In this document: positions 38,286 through 47,973 of the stretch, piece after piece
Position numbering within the stretch: position 1 is the first letter of the stretch
Layout: each line of letters begins with the position of its first letter
Source: Streptomyces sp. XY006
Lineage (GTDB): Bacteria > Actinomycetota > Actinomycetes > Streptomycetales > Streptomycetaceae
Assembly (NCBI RefSeq): GCF_002237655.1
Contig: NZ_NOKT01000033.1
Coordinates: 1 to 64,000, forward strand
Reading direction: 5' to 3'
Length of the DNA: 64,000 nt
Translations under genes and position numbers: made by a program
Notes under the pieces: generated by a model
What the model was told of the DNA's origin: nothing
What the model saw: the letters and a program-made list of their open reading frames with translations, nothing else
Databases searched by the model: none

Positions 38286-38621
38286 TCAGCCGTTGGCCTT
38301 CTCGTAAGCCTCGCGGATGGTCGCGGGAACACGGCCGCGGTCGTTGACCTCGTAGCCGTTCTCCTTCGCCCAGGCGCGGATCGCCGCGGTGTCCTGGCTG
38401 CCGCTGGAAGCGGCGCGCGTCTTTCCGCGCCCGCCCGAAGCACGGCCTCCGGTACGACGACCGCCCTTCACGTAAGGCTCGAGAAGGCCACGGAGCTTGT
38501 CCGCATTGGCGGTGGTGAGATCGATCTCGTACGTCTTGCCGTCCAGCGCGAACGTCACGGTCTCGTCCGCCTCGCCACCGTCGAGGTCGTCGACAAGAAG
38601 GACCTGAACCTTCTGTGCCAC
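38286..38621 (-). CDS. lsr2: Lsr2 nucleoid-associated xenogeneic silencer
   Basis: The 111-residue H-NS-like protein has the N-terminal oligomerisation domain (VQVLLVDDLDGGEADETVTFALDGKTYEIDL, given in part) and a C-terminal DNA-binding domain with the AT-hook-like RGR in NDRGRVPATIREAYEKANG. It bridges AT-rich DNA and silences foreign and secondary-metabolite genes. The GTG start at 38621 has AAGGA upstream. The linker is Gly/Arg-rich. Confidence 0.95.
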   Translation of the reverse strand: MAQKVQVLLVDDLDGGEADETVTFALDGKTYEIDLTTANADKLRGLLEPYVKGGRRTGGRASGGRGKTRAASSGSQDTAAIRAWAKENGYEVNDRGRVPATIREAYEKANG

Positions 38622-38690
38622 CGGATTTCCTTTCATCGATATCTTCAGGGCCGGGGTGTGCCGGCGTCCGCCGTATCGCCGTCCCCTGTT

Positions 38691-38709
38691 ATATGCAGTA
38701 CTGCAGTAC
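38691..38709. promoter_or_regulatory. Overlapping palindromes in AT-rich lsr2 upstream region
   Basis: Two overlapping perfect palindromes, GCAGTACTGC (38695-38704) and GTACTGCAGTAC (38698-38709), lie 74-88 bp upstream of the lsr2 start in the most AT-rich part of the intergenic region. They could bind a regulator or Lsr2 itself (autoregulation). Confidence 0.45.
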
Positions 38710-38892
38710 CTCGGAAAGCAAACCGCTTTTGCCGGAAAAACACAAACCCTCGGCAGAGACCGGTAGCCCCGCCTCCGTCCGGAAACGTGCGCGTTTCGGA
38801 CATAGGGCACCGGGGCAGGGGGCGCGCCTCGGAATATGCCTTGACGAACCGGGCGGGCCCAGTTGTGGCCGGACTGTTGTCCGCCTCGGCGA

Positions 38893-39426
38893 TCACAGAT
38901 GCAGAAGCATCCGGCTGTTGCCCAAGGTGTTCGGTTTCACTCGTTCGAGACCGAGGAACTCCGCGACACCCTCGTCATAGGAACGCAGCAGCTCCGCGTA
39001 GACATCCGTGTCGACCGGGGTCTCGCCGATCTCCACGAAGCCGTGCTTGCCGAAGAAGTCGACTTCGAAGGTCAGACAGAAAACCCGGCGAACGCCGAGC
39101 CAGCGGGCGGTCTGCAGCAACTTCTCCAGCACCAGGTGCCCGACGCCCGCGCCCTTGAGGCCGGGCTGCACCGCGAGAGTGCGCACTTCCGCGAGGTCTT
39201 CCCACATCACGTGCAGGGCGCCGCAGCCGACGACCTCGGCGTTGTCGTCGCGTTCCGCGACCCAGAACTCCTGGATGTCCTCGTAAAGGGTCACCGTTGC
39301 TTTGTCGAGGAGGATGCCCCCGCGGACGTAGGCGTCAAGGAGGCGACGCACGGCCGGGACATCGCTGGTGCGCGCCCGCCGGACGGTGATGGCTTTTGCG
39401 GGGGCGTCGGGGCTCTTCGCGGACAT
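38893..39426 (-). CDS. argA: GNAT acetyltransferase, probable amino-acid N-acetyltransferase
   Basis: The 177-residue GNAT protein has the acetyl-CoA loop in LAVQPGLKGAGVGHLVLEKLL and a NAGS-like region (FCLTFEVDFFGKHGFVEIGETPVDTDVYAELLRSYDEG, cited in part). It matches the short single-domain N-acetylglutamate synthase type (ArgA-like) known in actinobacteria, which makes N-acetylglutamate for arginine synthesis. The exact substrate is inferred from the family. Confidence 0.78.
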   Translation of the reverse strand: MSAKSPDAPAKAITVRRARTSDVPAVRRLLDAYVRGGILLDKATVTLYEDIQEFWVAERDDNAEVVGCGALHVMWEDLAEVRTLAVQPGLKGAGVGHLVLEKLLQTARWLGVRRVFCLTFEVDFFGKHGFVEIGETPVDTDVYAELLRSYDEGVAEFLGLERVKPNTLGNSRMLLHL

Positions 39427-39435
39427 GAACGGACG

Positions 39436-39945
39436 CTATCGCCCGCCGGACCCCTGAGCCGAGGCGGGGTTCTCCGGGGGGCCTTCCGCGGGTTCTGCCT
39501 GTTCCGGCTGTTCCGCCTGTTCCGGCTCGGTTGCGGCTTCCCGGGCTTCCGCGGATTCCGACGGTTCGGTCGGTTCCTGCGTTTCCGGGCCCTGGACGAT
39601 GCGTACGGCATCGCTGAGAGCCTGACGCTGTTCCTCGCTCATCATGCCGAAGAAGGCGACGAGAGCGGCGGCGGGGTTGTCGCTCTGCGACCAGGCGTCG
39701 TTCATCAGGGCGGCGGCGTAGGCGGCGCGGGTGGAGACCGCCTCATATCGATAGGCGCGGCCTTCCGCCTCGCGGCGCACCCAGCCCTTCTGGTGGAGAT
39801 TGTCCAAAACGGTCATCACCGTGGTGTAGGCGATGGACCGCTCCTTCTGAAGATCTTCCAGGACTTCTCGAACGGTCACGGGGCGGTTCCACTTCCAGAC
39901 CCGCGACATGACCGCGTCTTCGAGTTCTCCCAATGGGCGAGGCAC
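39436..39945 (-). CDS. BlaI/MecI-family winged-helix repressor
   Basis: The 169-residue protein has the BlaI winged helix (LGELEDAVMSRVWKWNRPVTVREVLEDL, IAYTTVMTVLDNLHQKGWVRRE, cited in part) and an acidic Glu/Pro/Gln-rich tail not found in short BlaI proteins. The usual partner, a BlaR-type membrane peptidase gene, is not adjacent. The GTG at 39945 lies 8 nt after TATTGT, so the mRNA is probably leaderless. Confidence 0.9.
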   Translation of the reverse strand: MPRPLGELEDAVMSRVWKWNRPVTVREVLEDLQKERSIAYTTVMTVLDNLHQKGWVRREAEGRAYRYEAVSTRAAYAAALMNDAWSQSDNPAAALVAFFGMMSEEQRQALSDAVRIVQGPETQEPTEPSESAEAREAATEPEQAEQPEQAEPAEGPPENPASAQGSGGR

Positions 39946-40019
39946 AGCTCAGAACAATAGTGGGAGATCTCGGTAATGGCGTGGCGGACGTGCGCTTCAC
40001 CGACGAACGGGAACAAAAA

Positions 40020-40077
40020 GGGCGTACGACTCGGAGGCGCGGGCACCGTGCGACGGGCCCCGCGGAGTCGTACGCCC
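40020..40077 (-). terminator. Rho-independent terminator of the small membrane protein gene
   Basis: A 13-bp perfect stem (GGGCGTACGACTC at 40020-40032 with 40065-40077) closes a 32-nt loop, and on the minus strand it is followed by TTTTTGTT, a canonical intrinsic terminator with a U-run that is uncommon in Streptomyces. Confidence 0.8.
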
Positions 40078-40091
40078 TGGGAGAGGTGAGG

Positions 40092-40280
40092 TCAGGCGCC
40101 GGTCTTCGGAGCGGGCGCGGAGGGCTGGCGGACGCCCTCCACACGCGTGAGGGCGGCGTCGACGGCCGCGTCCTCCTTGGCCTTGTTGGCGCCGCCCTGT
40201 GTCTTCACGATCACCCGGATCACGCCGATGAAGAACACGGCCATGACGACCGGGGGCAGCAGCGCGGAGACGTAGTCCAT
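40092..40280 (-). CDS. Small membrane protein (62 aa)
   Basis: It has one N-terminal membrane helix (VSALLPPVVMAVFFIGVIRVIV) and a short charged cytoplasmic tail. Its conserved position between BlaI and coaX genes in related genomes, its own terminator and good codon use support a real gene. Function unknown. Confidence 0.72.
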   Translation of the reverse strand: MDYVSALLPPVVMAVFFIGVIRVIVKTQGGANKAKEDAAVDAALTRVEGVRQPSAPAPKTGA

Positions 40281-40298
40281 GGATCCAGGGTAGCCACG

Positions 40299-40955
40299 TC
40301 AGCCCGCGGCGAGCTGCTGGGGGTTCGCCGGGGGTGGCGGGGCGGGTTTGCGGCGCGGGAAGACCTCGCCCGGGGTGGGGATCGGGCGGGAGGGCTTCGG
40401 GCCGCCCGGGGCGGGCGCCGGATCCGGGGCCGGGGAGGGCTTGGGAGCGGGCTTCGGGGCCGGCGGCTTGCGGGCGGGCTTCTTCTCGGGCTGCCGGTCG
40501 GCTCCGCCGGGCAGGGCCAGGAGGCGGGTGCGGGCGGCGGGGACGGTGGAGTGCACGCCGGGGTCCGCCGGGGCGCTGGTGGTGACGAGGGTGACCGTGC
40601 AGCGGTCCAGCAGGGCCGCGGCGGCGGGGTTGCCGCGCAGGGCGCGCAGGGCGGTGAGGTCGTCGGGACGGGGGCGGTAGCCGGCGGCCAAAGCCTCGTC
40701 GAGGAGTGTGAGGTAGCCGGCGGCGGTGCCGGGGAGTGCGGCGCGGTACCGGCCCAGGTCGGCCACGAGGAAGGCACGGAGCCTGGCCCCCTCCCGCATC
40801 GCCTCGTCGAGCGACTCTGCGAGACGGAGACAGTCCTGGACGTCGTCGGACGAGGCGGAGGTCGGGTGGAGGGCGAGGGCGAGAGCGCGGCGGAGCACAC
40901 GCAGCTCCTCCACGCCGAACGCCATGCCGCCGCGGGATCCGTAGGGCGTGGGCAT
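40299..40955 (-). CDS. Hypothetical protein with Pro/Lys-rich tail
   Basis: The 218-residue soluble protein has a helical N-terminal part (GVEELRVLRRALALALHPTSAS, SLDEAMREGARLRAFLVADLGRYRAALPG, cited in part) and a Pro/Ala/Lys-rich C-terminal 70 residues. I recognise no family with known function. TATCGT 6 nt before the ATG at 40955 suggests a leaderless start; an internal ATG at 40925 is an alternative. Confidence 0.72.
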   Translation of the reverse strand: MPTPYGSRGGMAFGVEELRVLRRALALALHPTSASSDDVQDCLRLAESLDEAMREGARLRAFLVADLGRYRAALPGTAAGYLTLLDEALAAGYRPRPDDLTALRALRGNPAAAALLDRCTVTLVTTSAPADPGVHSTVPAARTRLLALPGGADRQPEKKPARKPPAPKPAPKPSPAPDPAPAPGGPKPSRPIPTPGEVFPRRKPAPPPPANPQQLAAG

Positions 40956-41062
40956 GCGGCGACGATACGCGCTAATCAGACAATTTCGACATAGCGGACG
41001 GGTGTGGCGCGGGGGACCACCCGGGTGGGCGGGGGTGCGGGTGCCCGCTGAGCTGCGGGCCG

Positions 41063-41084
41063 CCGTGCCGCCGGGGCGGCACGG
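41063..41084. terminator. Possible terminator after coaX
   Basis: An 8-bp perfect stem (CCGTGCCG at 41063-41070 with 41077-41084) and 6-nt loop lies 72 nt beyond the coaX stop, within a very GC-rich 200-bp gap that otherwise holds nothing recognisable. Confidence 0.4.
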
Positions 41085-41155
41085 GTGGGCGCGGCGGTGC
41101 CCCGCCGCGCCGGGCTGCGCACCCACCCGGCCCTGGTGGCGACGCCCCGCACCGC

Positions 41156-41953
41156 TCACATGCGGGAGACGTTCCGCTCGTACACCAGGCGCAGGCCGAT
41201 CAGGGTCAGCCACGGCTCGTGCTCGTCGATGACCGAGGACTCGCCCAGGACCATCGGCGCCAGGCCGCCCGTGGCGATGACGGTGACGTCGTCGGGGTCC
41301 TCCGCCAGCTCGCGGGCCACCCGGTTGACCACGCCGTCGACCTGGCCGGCGAAGCCGTAGATGATGCCCGACTGCATCGCCTCGACCGTGTTCTTGCCGA
41401 TCACGCTGCGCGGCCGGGCCACCTCGATCTTGCGGAGCTGGGCGCCGCGGACGCCGAGGGCCTCGACGGAGATCTCGATGCCGGGGGCGATGACGCCGCC
41501 GACGTACTCGCCGCGCGCGCTGACCGCGTCGAACGTCGTCGCCGTGCCGAAGTCGACGACGATCGCGGGGCCGCCGTAGAGCTCGACGGCCGCGACCGCG
41601 TTGATGATGCGGTCCGCGCCGACCTCCTTGGGGTTGTCCATGAGGATCGGGACGCCGGTCTTGACGCCCGGTTCGACGAGGATGGCGGGCACGTCGCCGT
41701 AGTAGCGGCGCGTCACCTCGCGCAGCTCGTGCAGGACCGAGGGGACGGTCGCGCAGATGGCGATGCCGTCGATGCCGTCGCCCAGCTCGTCGCCGAGCAG
41801 CGGGTGCATGCCCATCAGGCCCTGGAGGAGGACCGCCAGCTCGTCGGCGGTGCGGCGCGCGTCCGTGGAGATGCGCCAGTGTTCGACGATCTCCTCCCCG
41901 TCGAACAGGCCCAGGACCGTGTGGGTGTTTCCTACGTCGATCGTCAGCAGCAT
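41156..41953 (-). CDS. coaX: Type III pantothenate kinase
   Basis: The 265-residue enzyme phosphorylates pantothenate in the first step of CoA synthesis. The actin-fold phosphate motif TIDVGNTHTVLGLFDG (4-19), the DNPKEVGADRIINAVAA segment and VVDFGTATTFDAV are type III hallmarks. It begins 17 bp after nadC and is the last gene of the cofactor operon. Confidence 0.95.
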   Translation of the reverse strand: MLLTIDVGNTHTVLGLFDGEEIVEHWRISTDARRTADELAVLLQGLMGMHPLLGDELGDGIDGIAICATVPSVLHELREVTRRYYGDVPAILVEPGVKTGVPILMDNPKEVGADRIINAVAAVELYGGPAIVVDFGTATTFDAVSARGEYVGGVIAPGIEISVEALGVRGAQLRKIEVARPRSVIGKNTVEAMQSGIIYGFAGQVDGVVNRVARELAEDPDDVTVIATGGLAPMVLGESSVIDEHEPWLTLIGLRLVYERNVSRM

Positions 41954-41970
41954 GGCCCGTACCCGCTCCC

Positions 41971-42954
41971 CTACTCCGCCGGCCGCAGGTCCAGGCCGAT
42001 GTCCAGGATCGGCGAGGAGTGGGTGAGGGCTCCGACGGCCAGGTAGTCGACGCCGGTGTCGGCGTAGGCCTTGGCGTTGTCGAGGGTGAGGCGGCCTGAG
42101 GCCTCCAGCGCGGCGCGGCCCTGGACGATCGCGACGGCCTCCGCGCACTCGGCGGGCGTGAAGTTGTCCAGAAGGATCAGGTCGGCGCCGGCGTCCAGCA
42201 CCTCGCGGAGCTGGTGCAGGGTGTCGACCTCGACCTCGATGGGGACCTCGGGGAAGCGGGCGCGGACCGCCTGGAAGGCCTGGGCGACGCCGCCCGCGGC
42301 GACCACGTGGTTGTCCTTGACGAGTGCCGCGTCCGAGAGGGACATGCGGTGGTTGACGCCGCCGCCGCAGCGGACCGCGTACTTCTCCAGGCTGCGCAGG
42401 CCGGGGGTGGTCTTGCGGGTGTCGCGGACCCTGGCCTTGGTGCCCTCCAGGACGTCCGCCCACGCGCGCGTGGCCGTCGCGACACCCGACAGGCGGCACA
42501 GGATGTTCAGCGCGCTGCGCTCGGCGGTGAGCAGGTCGCGGGTACGGGTGGTGACCGAGAGCAGCTTCTGGCCCGCCTCGACGCGGTCGCCGTCCTCGGC
42601 GTGGCGCTCGATCTCCAGCTCCTCCTCGCAGACGACCGAGATGACGGCCTCGGCGACGCGCAGGCCGGCCACGACGCCCGCCTCGCGGGCGGTGAAGTCG
42701 GCCGTGGCCACCGCGTCCTCGGGGATCGTCGCGACCGTGGTCACGTCCACGCCGTGGGCCAGATCCTCCTGGAGTGCCACGTTGGCGATGTCCTCGACCT
42801 CGACGGGGTCGAGACCGGCGTCGGCCAGGAGCTGGGCGAGCGCGGGGTCGAGGCCGCACTCCAGGTACGTCTCGTCGTCCGCGCCGCAGGCGCAGCCGTC
42901 GCCGCAGCCGCCGGAGGAGGCGAGGGGAAGGTCGGGGGTGGTCACGTCGGTCAC
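41971..42954 (-). CDS. nadC: Nicotinate-nucleotide pyrophosphorylase (quinolinate phosphoribosyltransferase)
   Basis: The 327-residue enzyme converts quinolinate and PRPP to nicotinate mononucleotide. Typical segments are LQEDLAHGVDVTT, TRKTTPGLRSLEKYAVRCGGG, NHRMSLSDAALVKDNH and LILLDNFTP. The N-terminal ~40 residues are an extra, Cys-rich extension (GGCGDGCACG, YLECG) not part of the core enzyme. The GTG start overlaps the nadB stop (GTGA). Confidence 0.94.
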   Translation of the reverse strand: MTDVTTPDLPLASSGGCGDGCACGADDETYLECGLDPALAQLLADAGLDPVEVEDIANVALQEDLAHGVDVTTVATIPEDAVATADFTAREAGVVAGLRVAEAVISVVCEEELEIERHAEDGDRVEAGQKLLSVTTRTRDLLTAERSALNILCRLSGVATATRAWADVLEGTKARVRDTRKTTPGLRSLEKYAVRCGGGVNHRMSLSDAALVKDNHVVAAGGVAQAFQAVRARFPEVPIEVEVDTLHQLREVLDAGADLILLDNFTPAECAEAVAIVQGRAALEASGRLTLDNAKAYADTGVDYLAVGALTHSSPILDIGLDLRPAE

Positions 42955-44660
42955 TGCTCCTGGAGGGCGGGGGGCGGGAGGGTCGCGGGGAAGTGTGTCG
43001 TGTCCGTGGTGTGCACGGCCAGGCTCCGGTCGGGGTTCAGGCGTACGACGATGTGGCGGCGCCAGGCCGTGTCGTCGCGCTCGGGGTGGTCCTCGCGCCA
43101 GTGGCAGCCCCGGGTCTCCTCGCGCAGCCGGGCGGCGGCGACCAGGACGCGGGCCACGCACAGCAGGTTGGTGGCCTCCCAGGTGTCGACGCCGGGCTCG
43201 GCCGTCTTGCCGTTCTCGGCGAGGGCCTCCCGGGCGTCCGTGTGCAGGCGCTGGAGCTGGTCGGCGGCCTTGGTGAGCGACTCCGCCGAGCGCAGGACGC
43301 CCGCCCCGACGGTCATGATCCGCTGGATGGTGAAGCGGGCCTCGGCGGTCTGCAGGGGGTGCTCGGGGATCTCGGGGTGCGGCAGCGGCCGCGGCACGCG
43401 CGCGTGCAGGCCGGTCGCCGCGATGTCGGCCGCGATGCGCTCGGCGTAGACGAGCCCTTCGAGCAGGGAGTTGGAGGCCAGGCGGTTGGCGCCGTGCACG
43501 CCGGTGCAGGCGACCTCGCCGCACGCGTACAGGCCCGGGACGGTCGTACGGCCGTGGGAGTCGGTGCGGACGCCGCCGGAGGCGTAGTGGGCGGCCGGGG
43601 CTACCGGTACGGGCTGGGTGACCGGGTCGATGCCGTGGGCGCGGCAGGCGGCCAGGATCGTCGGGAAGCGGTGCTCCCACATCTCGGCGCCGAAGTGGCG
43701 GGCGTCGAGGTACATGTGCTCGGCGTCCTGCTCCTGCATGCGGCGCGTGATGCCCTTGGCGACGATGTCCCGGGGGGCCAGCTCGGCGAGTTCGTGCTGG
43801 CCGACCATGAAGCGCACGCCGTCGGCGTCCACCAGGTGGGCGCCCTCGCCGCGCACCGCCTCGGAGACCAGGGGCTGTTGCCCCTCGGCGTCCGGGCCGA
43901 GGAACAGCACGGTCGGGTGGAACTGGACGAACTCCAGGTCGCTGACCTCGGCGCCCGCGCGCAGGGCCAGGGCCACGCCGTCACCGGTGGACACCGACGG
44001 GTTGGTCGTGGCGGAGAAGACCTGGCCCATGCCGCCCGTGGCGAGGACCACCGCGGGGGCGTGGACGGCGCCGACGCCGTCGTGCTGGCCCTCGCCCATC
44101 ACGTGCAGGCTGACGCCGGCCGTGCGGCCCTCGGCGTCCGTGAGGAGGTCCAGCACGAGGGCGTTCTCGACGGTGCGCACACCGCGCGCGCGGACCGCCT
44201 CGACCAGGGCGCGGGAGATCTCGGCGCCGGTGGCGTCGCCGCCGGCGTGGGCGATGCGGCGGCGGTGGTGGCCGCCCTCGCGGGTCAGTTCCAGACCGCC
44301 CTCGGTGGACTCGTCGAACCGGGCGCCGGTCTCGATCAGCCGGCGCACGGCGTCGGGTCCCTCGGTGACGAGGAGACGCACGGCCTCCTCGTCGCACAGG
44401 CCCGCGCCCGCGACCAGGGTGTCGTCGAGGTGCTGCTCGGGGGTGTCGCCCTCGCCGAGGGCCGCGGCGATGCCGCCCTGCGCCCAGCGGGTGGAGCCGT
44501 CGTCGAGCCGGGCCTTGGTGACGACCACGGTGCTCAGTCCGGCCGCCTCGCAGCGCAGGGCCGCGGTCAGCCCCGCCACGCCGGAGCCGACGACGACCAC
44601 GTCCGCGGCGATGGACCACCCGGGGGCGGGCGCGTGCAGTCGTATGCCTGTGGAGGTCAC
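42951..44660 (-). CDS. nadB: L-aspartate oxidase
   Basis: The 569-residue flavoenzyme oxidises aspartate to iminoaspartate for quinolinate synthesis. FAD-binding GxGxxG is seen in [15 protein letters not shown]; active-site segments include [30 protein letters not shown] and [22 protein letters not shown]. The GTG at 44660 overlaps the panC stop (GTGA). nadA, the next pathway gene, is not in the window. Confidence 0.95.
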   Translation of the reverse strand: MTSTGIRLHAPAPGWSIAADVVVVGSGVAGLTAALRCEAAGLSTVVVTKARLDDGSTRWAQGGIAAALGEGDTPEQHLDDTLVAGAGLCDEEAVRLLVTEGPDAVRRLIETGARFDESTEGGLELTREGGHHRRRIAHAGGDATGAEISRALVEAVRARGVRTVENALVLDLLTDAEGRTAGVSLHVMGEGQHDGVGAVHAPAVVLATGGMGQVFSATTNPSVSTGDGVALALRAGAEVSDLEFVQFHPTVLFLGPDAEGQQPLVSEAVRGEGAHLVDADGVRFMVGQHELAELAPRDIVAKGITRRMQEQDAEHMYLDARHFGAEMWEHRFPTILAACRAHGIDPVTQPVPVAPAAHYASGGVRTDSHGRTTVPGLYACGEVACTGVHGANRLASNSLLEGLVYAERIAADIAATGLHARVPRPLPHPEIPEHPLQTAEARFTIQRIMTVGAGVLRSAESLTKAADQLQRLHTDAREALAENGKTAEPGVDTWEATNLLCVARVLVAAARLREETRGCHWREDHPERDDTAWRRHIVVRLNPDRSLAVHTTDTTHFPATLPPPALQEQ

Positions 44661-45658
44661 GAGGCGGCTCCGAGGGTTCCGAAGGTGAGGGGGATGTTGT
44701 CGATCAGCCGGGTCGCCCCGACCCGGGCGGCGACGGCCAGGACCGCCTCGCCGGTGAAGTCGTCGCCGATCTCGGTGAAGTCGGTCGGGTCGACCAGGGC
44801 GAGGTAGTCCAGCCTGAGCGGCGGTTCGAGGCGGGCGGCCTCGTCGAGGACCTGGCGGGCGGCCGCGCGGACGGCGGCCGGGCCGCCCGGGACGGCCGTC
44901 GCCACGGCGTGCGCGTCGGCCGCCGCGCGGGACTCGCCGAGGGCGCTGAGGGCCTCGGCACGCGCGCGTGTGGCGGGCACCTCGCGAGCCCGGGCGCGCA
45001 GCGCCTCCTGCGCGGCGTGCCGGTCCTGGCCCGCGAACAGCGCCCGGGACAGGGCGAGGGCCGTGCGCCGCTCGGCGGCGGAGAGGTAACGGTTGCGGCT
45101 GGACAGGGCCAGGCCGTCCTCCTCGCGCACGGTGGGCACGCCGACGATCTCCACGCCGAAGTTCAGGTCCCGCACCATGCGGCGGATCAGCGCGAGCTGC
45201 TGGGCGTCCTTCTGGCCGTACAGGGCGACGTCGGGGCGGGTGAGGTGCAGCAGCTTGGCGACGACCGTCAGCATGCCGTCGAAGTGCCCCGGGCGGGAGG
45301 AGCCCTCCAGGCGCTCCCCCATGGGGCCGGCGGTGACGCGGACCTGGGGTTCGCCGCCCGGGTAGACCTCGTCCACGGCGGGGGCGAACACGACGTCGGC
45401 GCCCGACCGCCCGGCGAGCTCGACGTCGGCGTCCAGGGTGCGCGGGTAGCGGTCGAGGTCCTCGCCCGCGCCGAACTGCAGCGGGTTGACGAAGACGGTG
45501 ACGACGACCTCGCCCCCGGGTCCGGCGATGGCGCGGGCCGTGCGGATGAGCGTGGCGTGGCCCTCGTGCAGGGCGCCCATCGTCATCACCACGGCACGGC
45601 GGCCCGTACGCGCGCGTGCGTGCAGTTCACCGGCGGTGCGCAGCAGGGTGGTGGTCAT
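44657..45658 (-). CDS. panC: Pantothenate synthetase
   Basis: The 333-residue enzyme joins pantoate and beta-alanine with ATP. The HIGH-like motif is [38 protein letters not shown] and KMSKS-like [12 protein letters not shown] follow. It overlaps the DUF2520 gene by ATGA and nadB by GTGA. Confidence 0.95.
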   Translation of the reverse strand: MTTTLLRTAGELHARARTGRRAVVMTMGALHEGHATLIRTARAIAGPGGEVVVTVFVNPLQFGAGEDLDRYPRTLDADVELAGRSGADVVFAPAVDEVYPGGEPQVRVTAGPMGERLEGSSRPGHFDGMLTVVAKLLHLTRPDVALYGQKDAQQLALIRRMVRDLNFGVEIVGVPTVREEDGLALSSRNRYLSAAERRTALALSRALFAGQDRHAAQEALRARAREVPATRARAEALSALGESRAAADAHAVATAVPGGPAAVRAAARQVLDEAARLEPPLRLDYLALVDPTDFTEIGDDFTGEAVLAVAARVGATRLIDNIPLTFGTLGAAS

Positions 45659-46593
45659 CGGGCGTCCCCCTCGGTGCCTCGGGTCCCGTCGGTCTCGTCG
45701 GCGAGTACCCCGAGGAGGTTCTCGGCGAGCTCCGGCTTCAGCAGGCCGTGCGCCAGGGCGCGGTCGGCGGTGGCGCGGGCCATGGCCAGGTATCCGGCGA
45801 CGGTCTGCGGGGCGTGCCGGCGCAGCTGCGTGACGTGCGCGGCGACCGTGCCCGCGTCCCCGCGCGCGACCGGGCCGGTGAGGGCCGCGTCGCCGGAGCG
45901 CAGGGCGTTGTCCAGGGCCGCGCCGAGCAGCGGGCCGAGCATCCGGTCGGGGGCGGACACCCCGGCCGCGCCGAGCAGTTCCATCGACTGGGCGACCAGC
46001 GTGACCAGGTGGTTGGCGCCCAGGGCGAGGGCCGCGTGGTACAGCGGCCGGTTCTCCTCGGCGATCCACTCCGGCTCGCCGCCCATCTCGATGACCAGGG
46101 CCTCGGCGGCCAGGCGCAGCTCCTCGGGCGCGGTGACGCCGAAGGAGCAGCCGGCCAGGCGCTGGACGTCCACGGGCGTGCCGGTGAAGGTCATCGCCGG
46201 GTGCAGGGCCAGCGGCAGCGCGCCCGCGCGCAGGGCGGGGTCGAGCACGCCCACGCCGTACCGGCCGGAGGTGTGCACGAGCAGCTGCCCCGGCCGTACC
46301 GAACCGGTGTCGGCGAGACCCGCGACCAGCTTCGGCAGGGCGTCGTCCGGGACGGTCAGCAGCACCAGGTCGGCCCGCTTCAGGACGTCCTCGGGCGGCA
46401 GCACCGGCACGTCGGGCAGCAGCTGCGCGGCCCGGCGCCGGGAGGCGTCGGACACCGCGGAGACGGCGACCGGGCGGTGCCCGGCGAGCTGGAGGGACGC
46501 GGCCAGTGCGGGTCCCACGCGGCCGGCGCCGACGACGCCGACGGTGAGCCGCGCGGGGCGGTCCCTGGGGTCTGGCTGTGGGGTTGTGTTCAC
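45655..46593 (-). CDS. Rossmann-fold DUF2520 protein
   Basis: The 312-residue protein has an NAD(P)-binding Rossmann domain ([17 protein letters not shown]) and a DUF2520 C-terminal half ([31 protein letters not shown]). It resembles ketopantoate reductase-like/F420-dependent oxidoreductase folds. Being first in a panC operon without panE, it is a reasonable but unproven candidate for a pantoate-related dehydrogenase. GTG start at 46593. Confidence 0.85.
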   Translation of the reverse strand: MNTTPQPDPRDRPARLTVGVVGAGRVGPALAASLQLAGHRPVAVSAVSDASRRRAAQLLPDVPVLPPEDVLKRADLVLLTVPDDALPKLVAGLADTGSVRPGQLLVHTSGRYGVGVLDPALRAGALPLALHPAMTFTGTPVDVQRLAGCSFGVTAPEELRLAAEALVIEMGGEPEWIAEENRPLYHAALALGANHLVTLVAQSMELLGAAGVSAPDRMLGPLLGAALDNALRSGDAALTGPVARGDAGTVAAHVTQLRRHAPQTVAGYLAMARATADRALAHGLLKPELAENLLGVLADETDGTRGTEGDAR

Positions 46594-46791
46594 TCGACGG
46601 CGGCCTTCCCGTTCCAGTCCGCTCCGGGTACCGGACGATTTCTCGTCATGTTAACGCGATCGGTTCCGGGGGCGTCCGGTTGTCCACAGGCTGTGCGTTC
46701 CGGTGGACACGGCGGCGATGGGCTCGTGTGCGGCCCGGGCGTACGGAAATGCGGGTGCCGGGCCGCACGCGCGCGGGGGAGGATCCGGGGC

Positions 46792-47973
46792 ATGACTGAC
46801 ACGGCGGAACAGCACGAGCGGGTCCCGGACGAGGACCGGAAGGCACGGCTCCGGGAGCGGCGGCTGGCCGCGCACCGCGCCGCGCACCGGGTGATGGCGC
46901 GCTTCGGCTTCCACCAGACGCTGCGCGAGCGCCTGGCCCGGCTGGACGGGGCGGCGGACGTGTACGACCTGGACGCGCTGTCCGACGTGTACGGCGACGG
47001 CGTCGTCGAGGCCCTGGAGACGAAGGTCGCCGCGCTGCTCGGCACCGAGGCCGCCGCCTTCTTCCCGACCGGCACGATGGCCCAGCAGGTGGCGCTGCGC
47101 TGCTGGGCGGGCCGCACCGGCGACCCGGCCGTCGCCCTGCACGCGCTCGGCCATCCCGAGGTGCACGAGCGGAACGCGTTCCGCGAGGTCGGCGGCCTGC
47201 GCCCGGTGCGCGTGACGAGCGAGCCGCGGCAGCCGACCGCGGCCGAGGTCCGTGACTTCGAGGAGCCGTTCGGCGCGCTGATGCTGGAACTGCCGCTCAG
47301 GGACGCCGGTTTCGTGCTGCCCTCCTGGGAGGAGCTCACCGAGGTCGTCGCGGCCGCCCGGGAGCGGGACGCGGTGGTGCACTTCGACGGCGCCCGGCTG
47401 TGGGAGTCCACCGTCCACTTCGGCCGGCCCCTGGAGGAGATCGCGGGTCTGGCCGACAGCGTCTACGTGTCGTTCTACAAGTCCCTGGAGGCGTTCGGCG
47501 GCGCGGCCCTCGCCGGTCCGGCGGAACTCGTCGCCGAGGCGAAGGCCTGGCGGCACCGGTACGGCGGCCTGGTCTTCCAGCAGTTCCCCACCGCTCTGTC
47601 GGCGCTGGTCGGGCTGGAGCGGGAACTGCCCCGGCTGCCGGAGTACGTGGCGCACGCGCGCGTGGTGGCCGCCGCCCTGCACGAGGGGTTCGCGGCGGCC
47701 GGGACGCCATGGGCGCGGGTGTACCCGCGGGTGCCGCACACCCACGACTTCCAGGTCTGGCTGCCCTACGACCCCGACGTCCTGGCCGAGGCGGCGGTCC
47801 GCACCGCCGAGGAGACGGGCGTCGTCCTGTTCGGCAACGCCTGGGACCGGCGCGGCCCGGACGTGGCGGTCACGGAGATCCACGTGCGGGCCGCCGCGCT
47901 GGAGTGGACCGCCGAGGACGTCAAGGCCGCGGTCGGGGAGTTCGTGGCCCGGCTTCCGGAGCAGGCCGGGTAG
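46792..47973 (+). CDS. PLP-dependent beta-eliminating lyase (threonine aldolase family)
   Basis: The 393-residue protein is a fold-type I PLP enzyme: GDGVVEALETKVAALLGTEAAAFFPTGTMAQQVAL (cited in part) forms the cofactor phosphate site, HFDGARLWE carries the Asp that binds the pyridine N, and SFYKSLEAFGGA carries the Schiff-base Lys. It matches low-specificity threonine aldolases but has a longer N-terminus. GGGGGAGG precedes the ATG. Confidence 0.88.
   Translation: MTDTAEQHERVPDEDRKARLRERRLAAHRAAHRVMARFGFHQTLRERLARLDGAADVYDLDALSDVYGDGVVEALETKVAALLGTEAAAFFPTGTMAQQVALRCWAGRTGDPAVALHALGHPEVHERNAFREVGGLRPVRVTSEPRQPTAAEVRDFEEPFGALMLELPLRDAGFVLPSWEELTEVVAAARERDAVVHFDGARLWESTVHFGRPLEEIAGLADSVYVSFYKSLEAFGGAALAGPAELVAEAKAWRHRYGGLVFQQFPTALSALVGLERELPRLPEYVAHARVVAAALHEGFAAAGTPWARVYPRVPHTHDFQVWLPYDPDVLAEAAVRTAEETGVVLFGNAWDRRGPDVAVTEIHVRAAALEWTAEDVKAAVGEFVARLPEQAG

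Noticed and set aside
42774-44807. 677-aa plus-strand frame opposite nadB
   Set aside because: It is an antisense shadow of nadB and nadC coding sequence.
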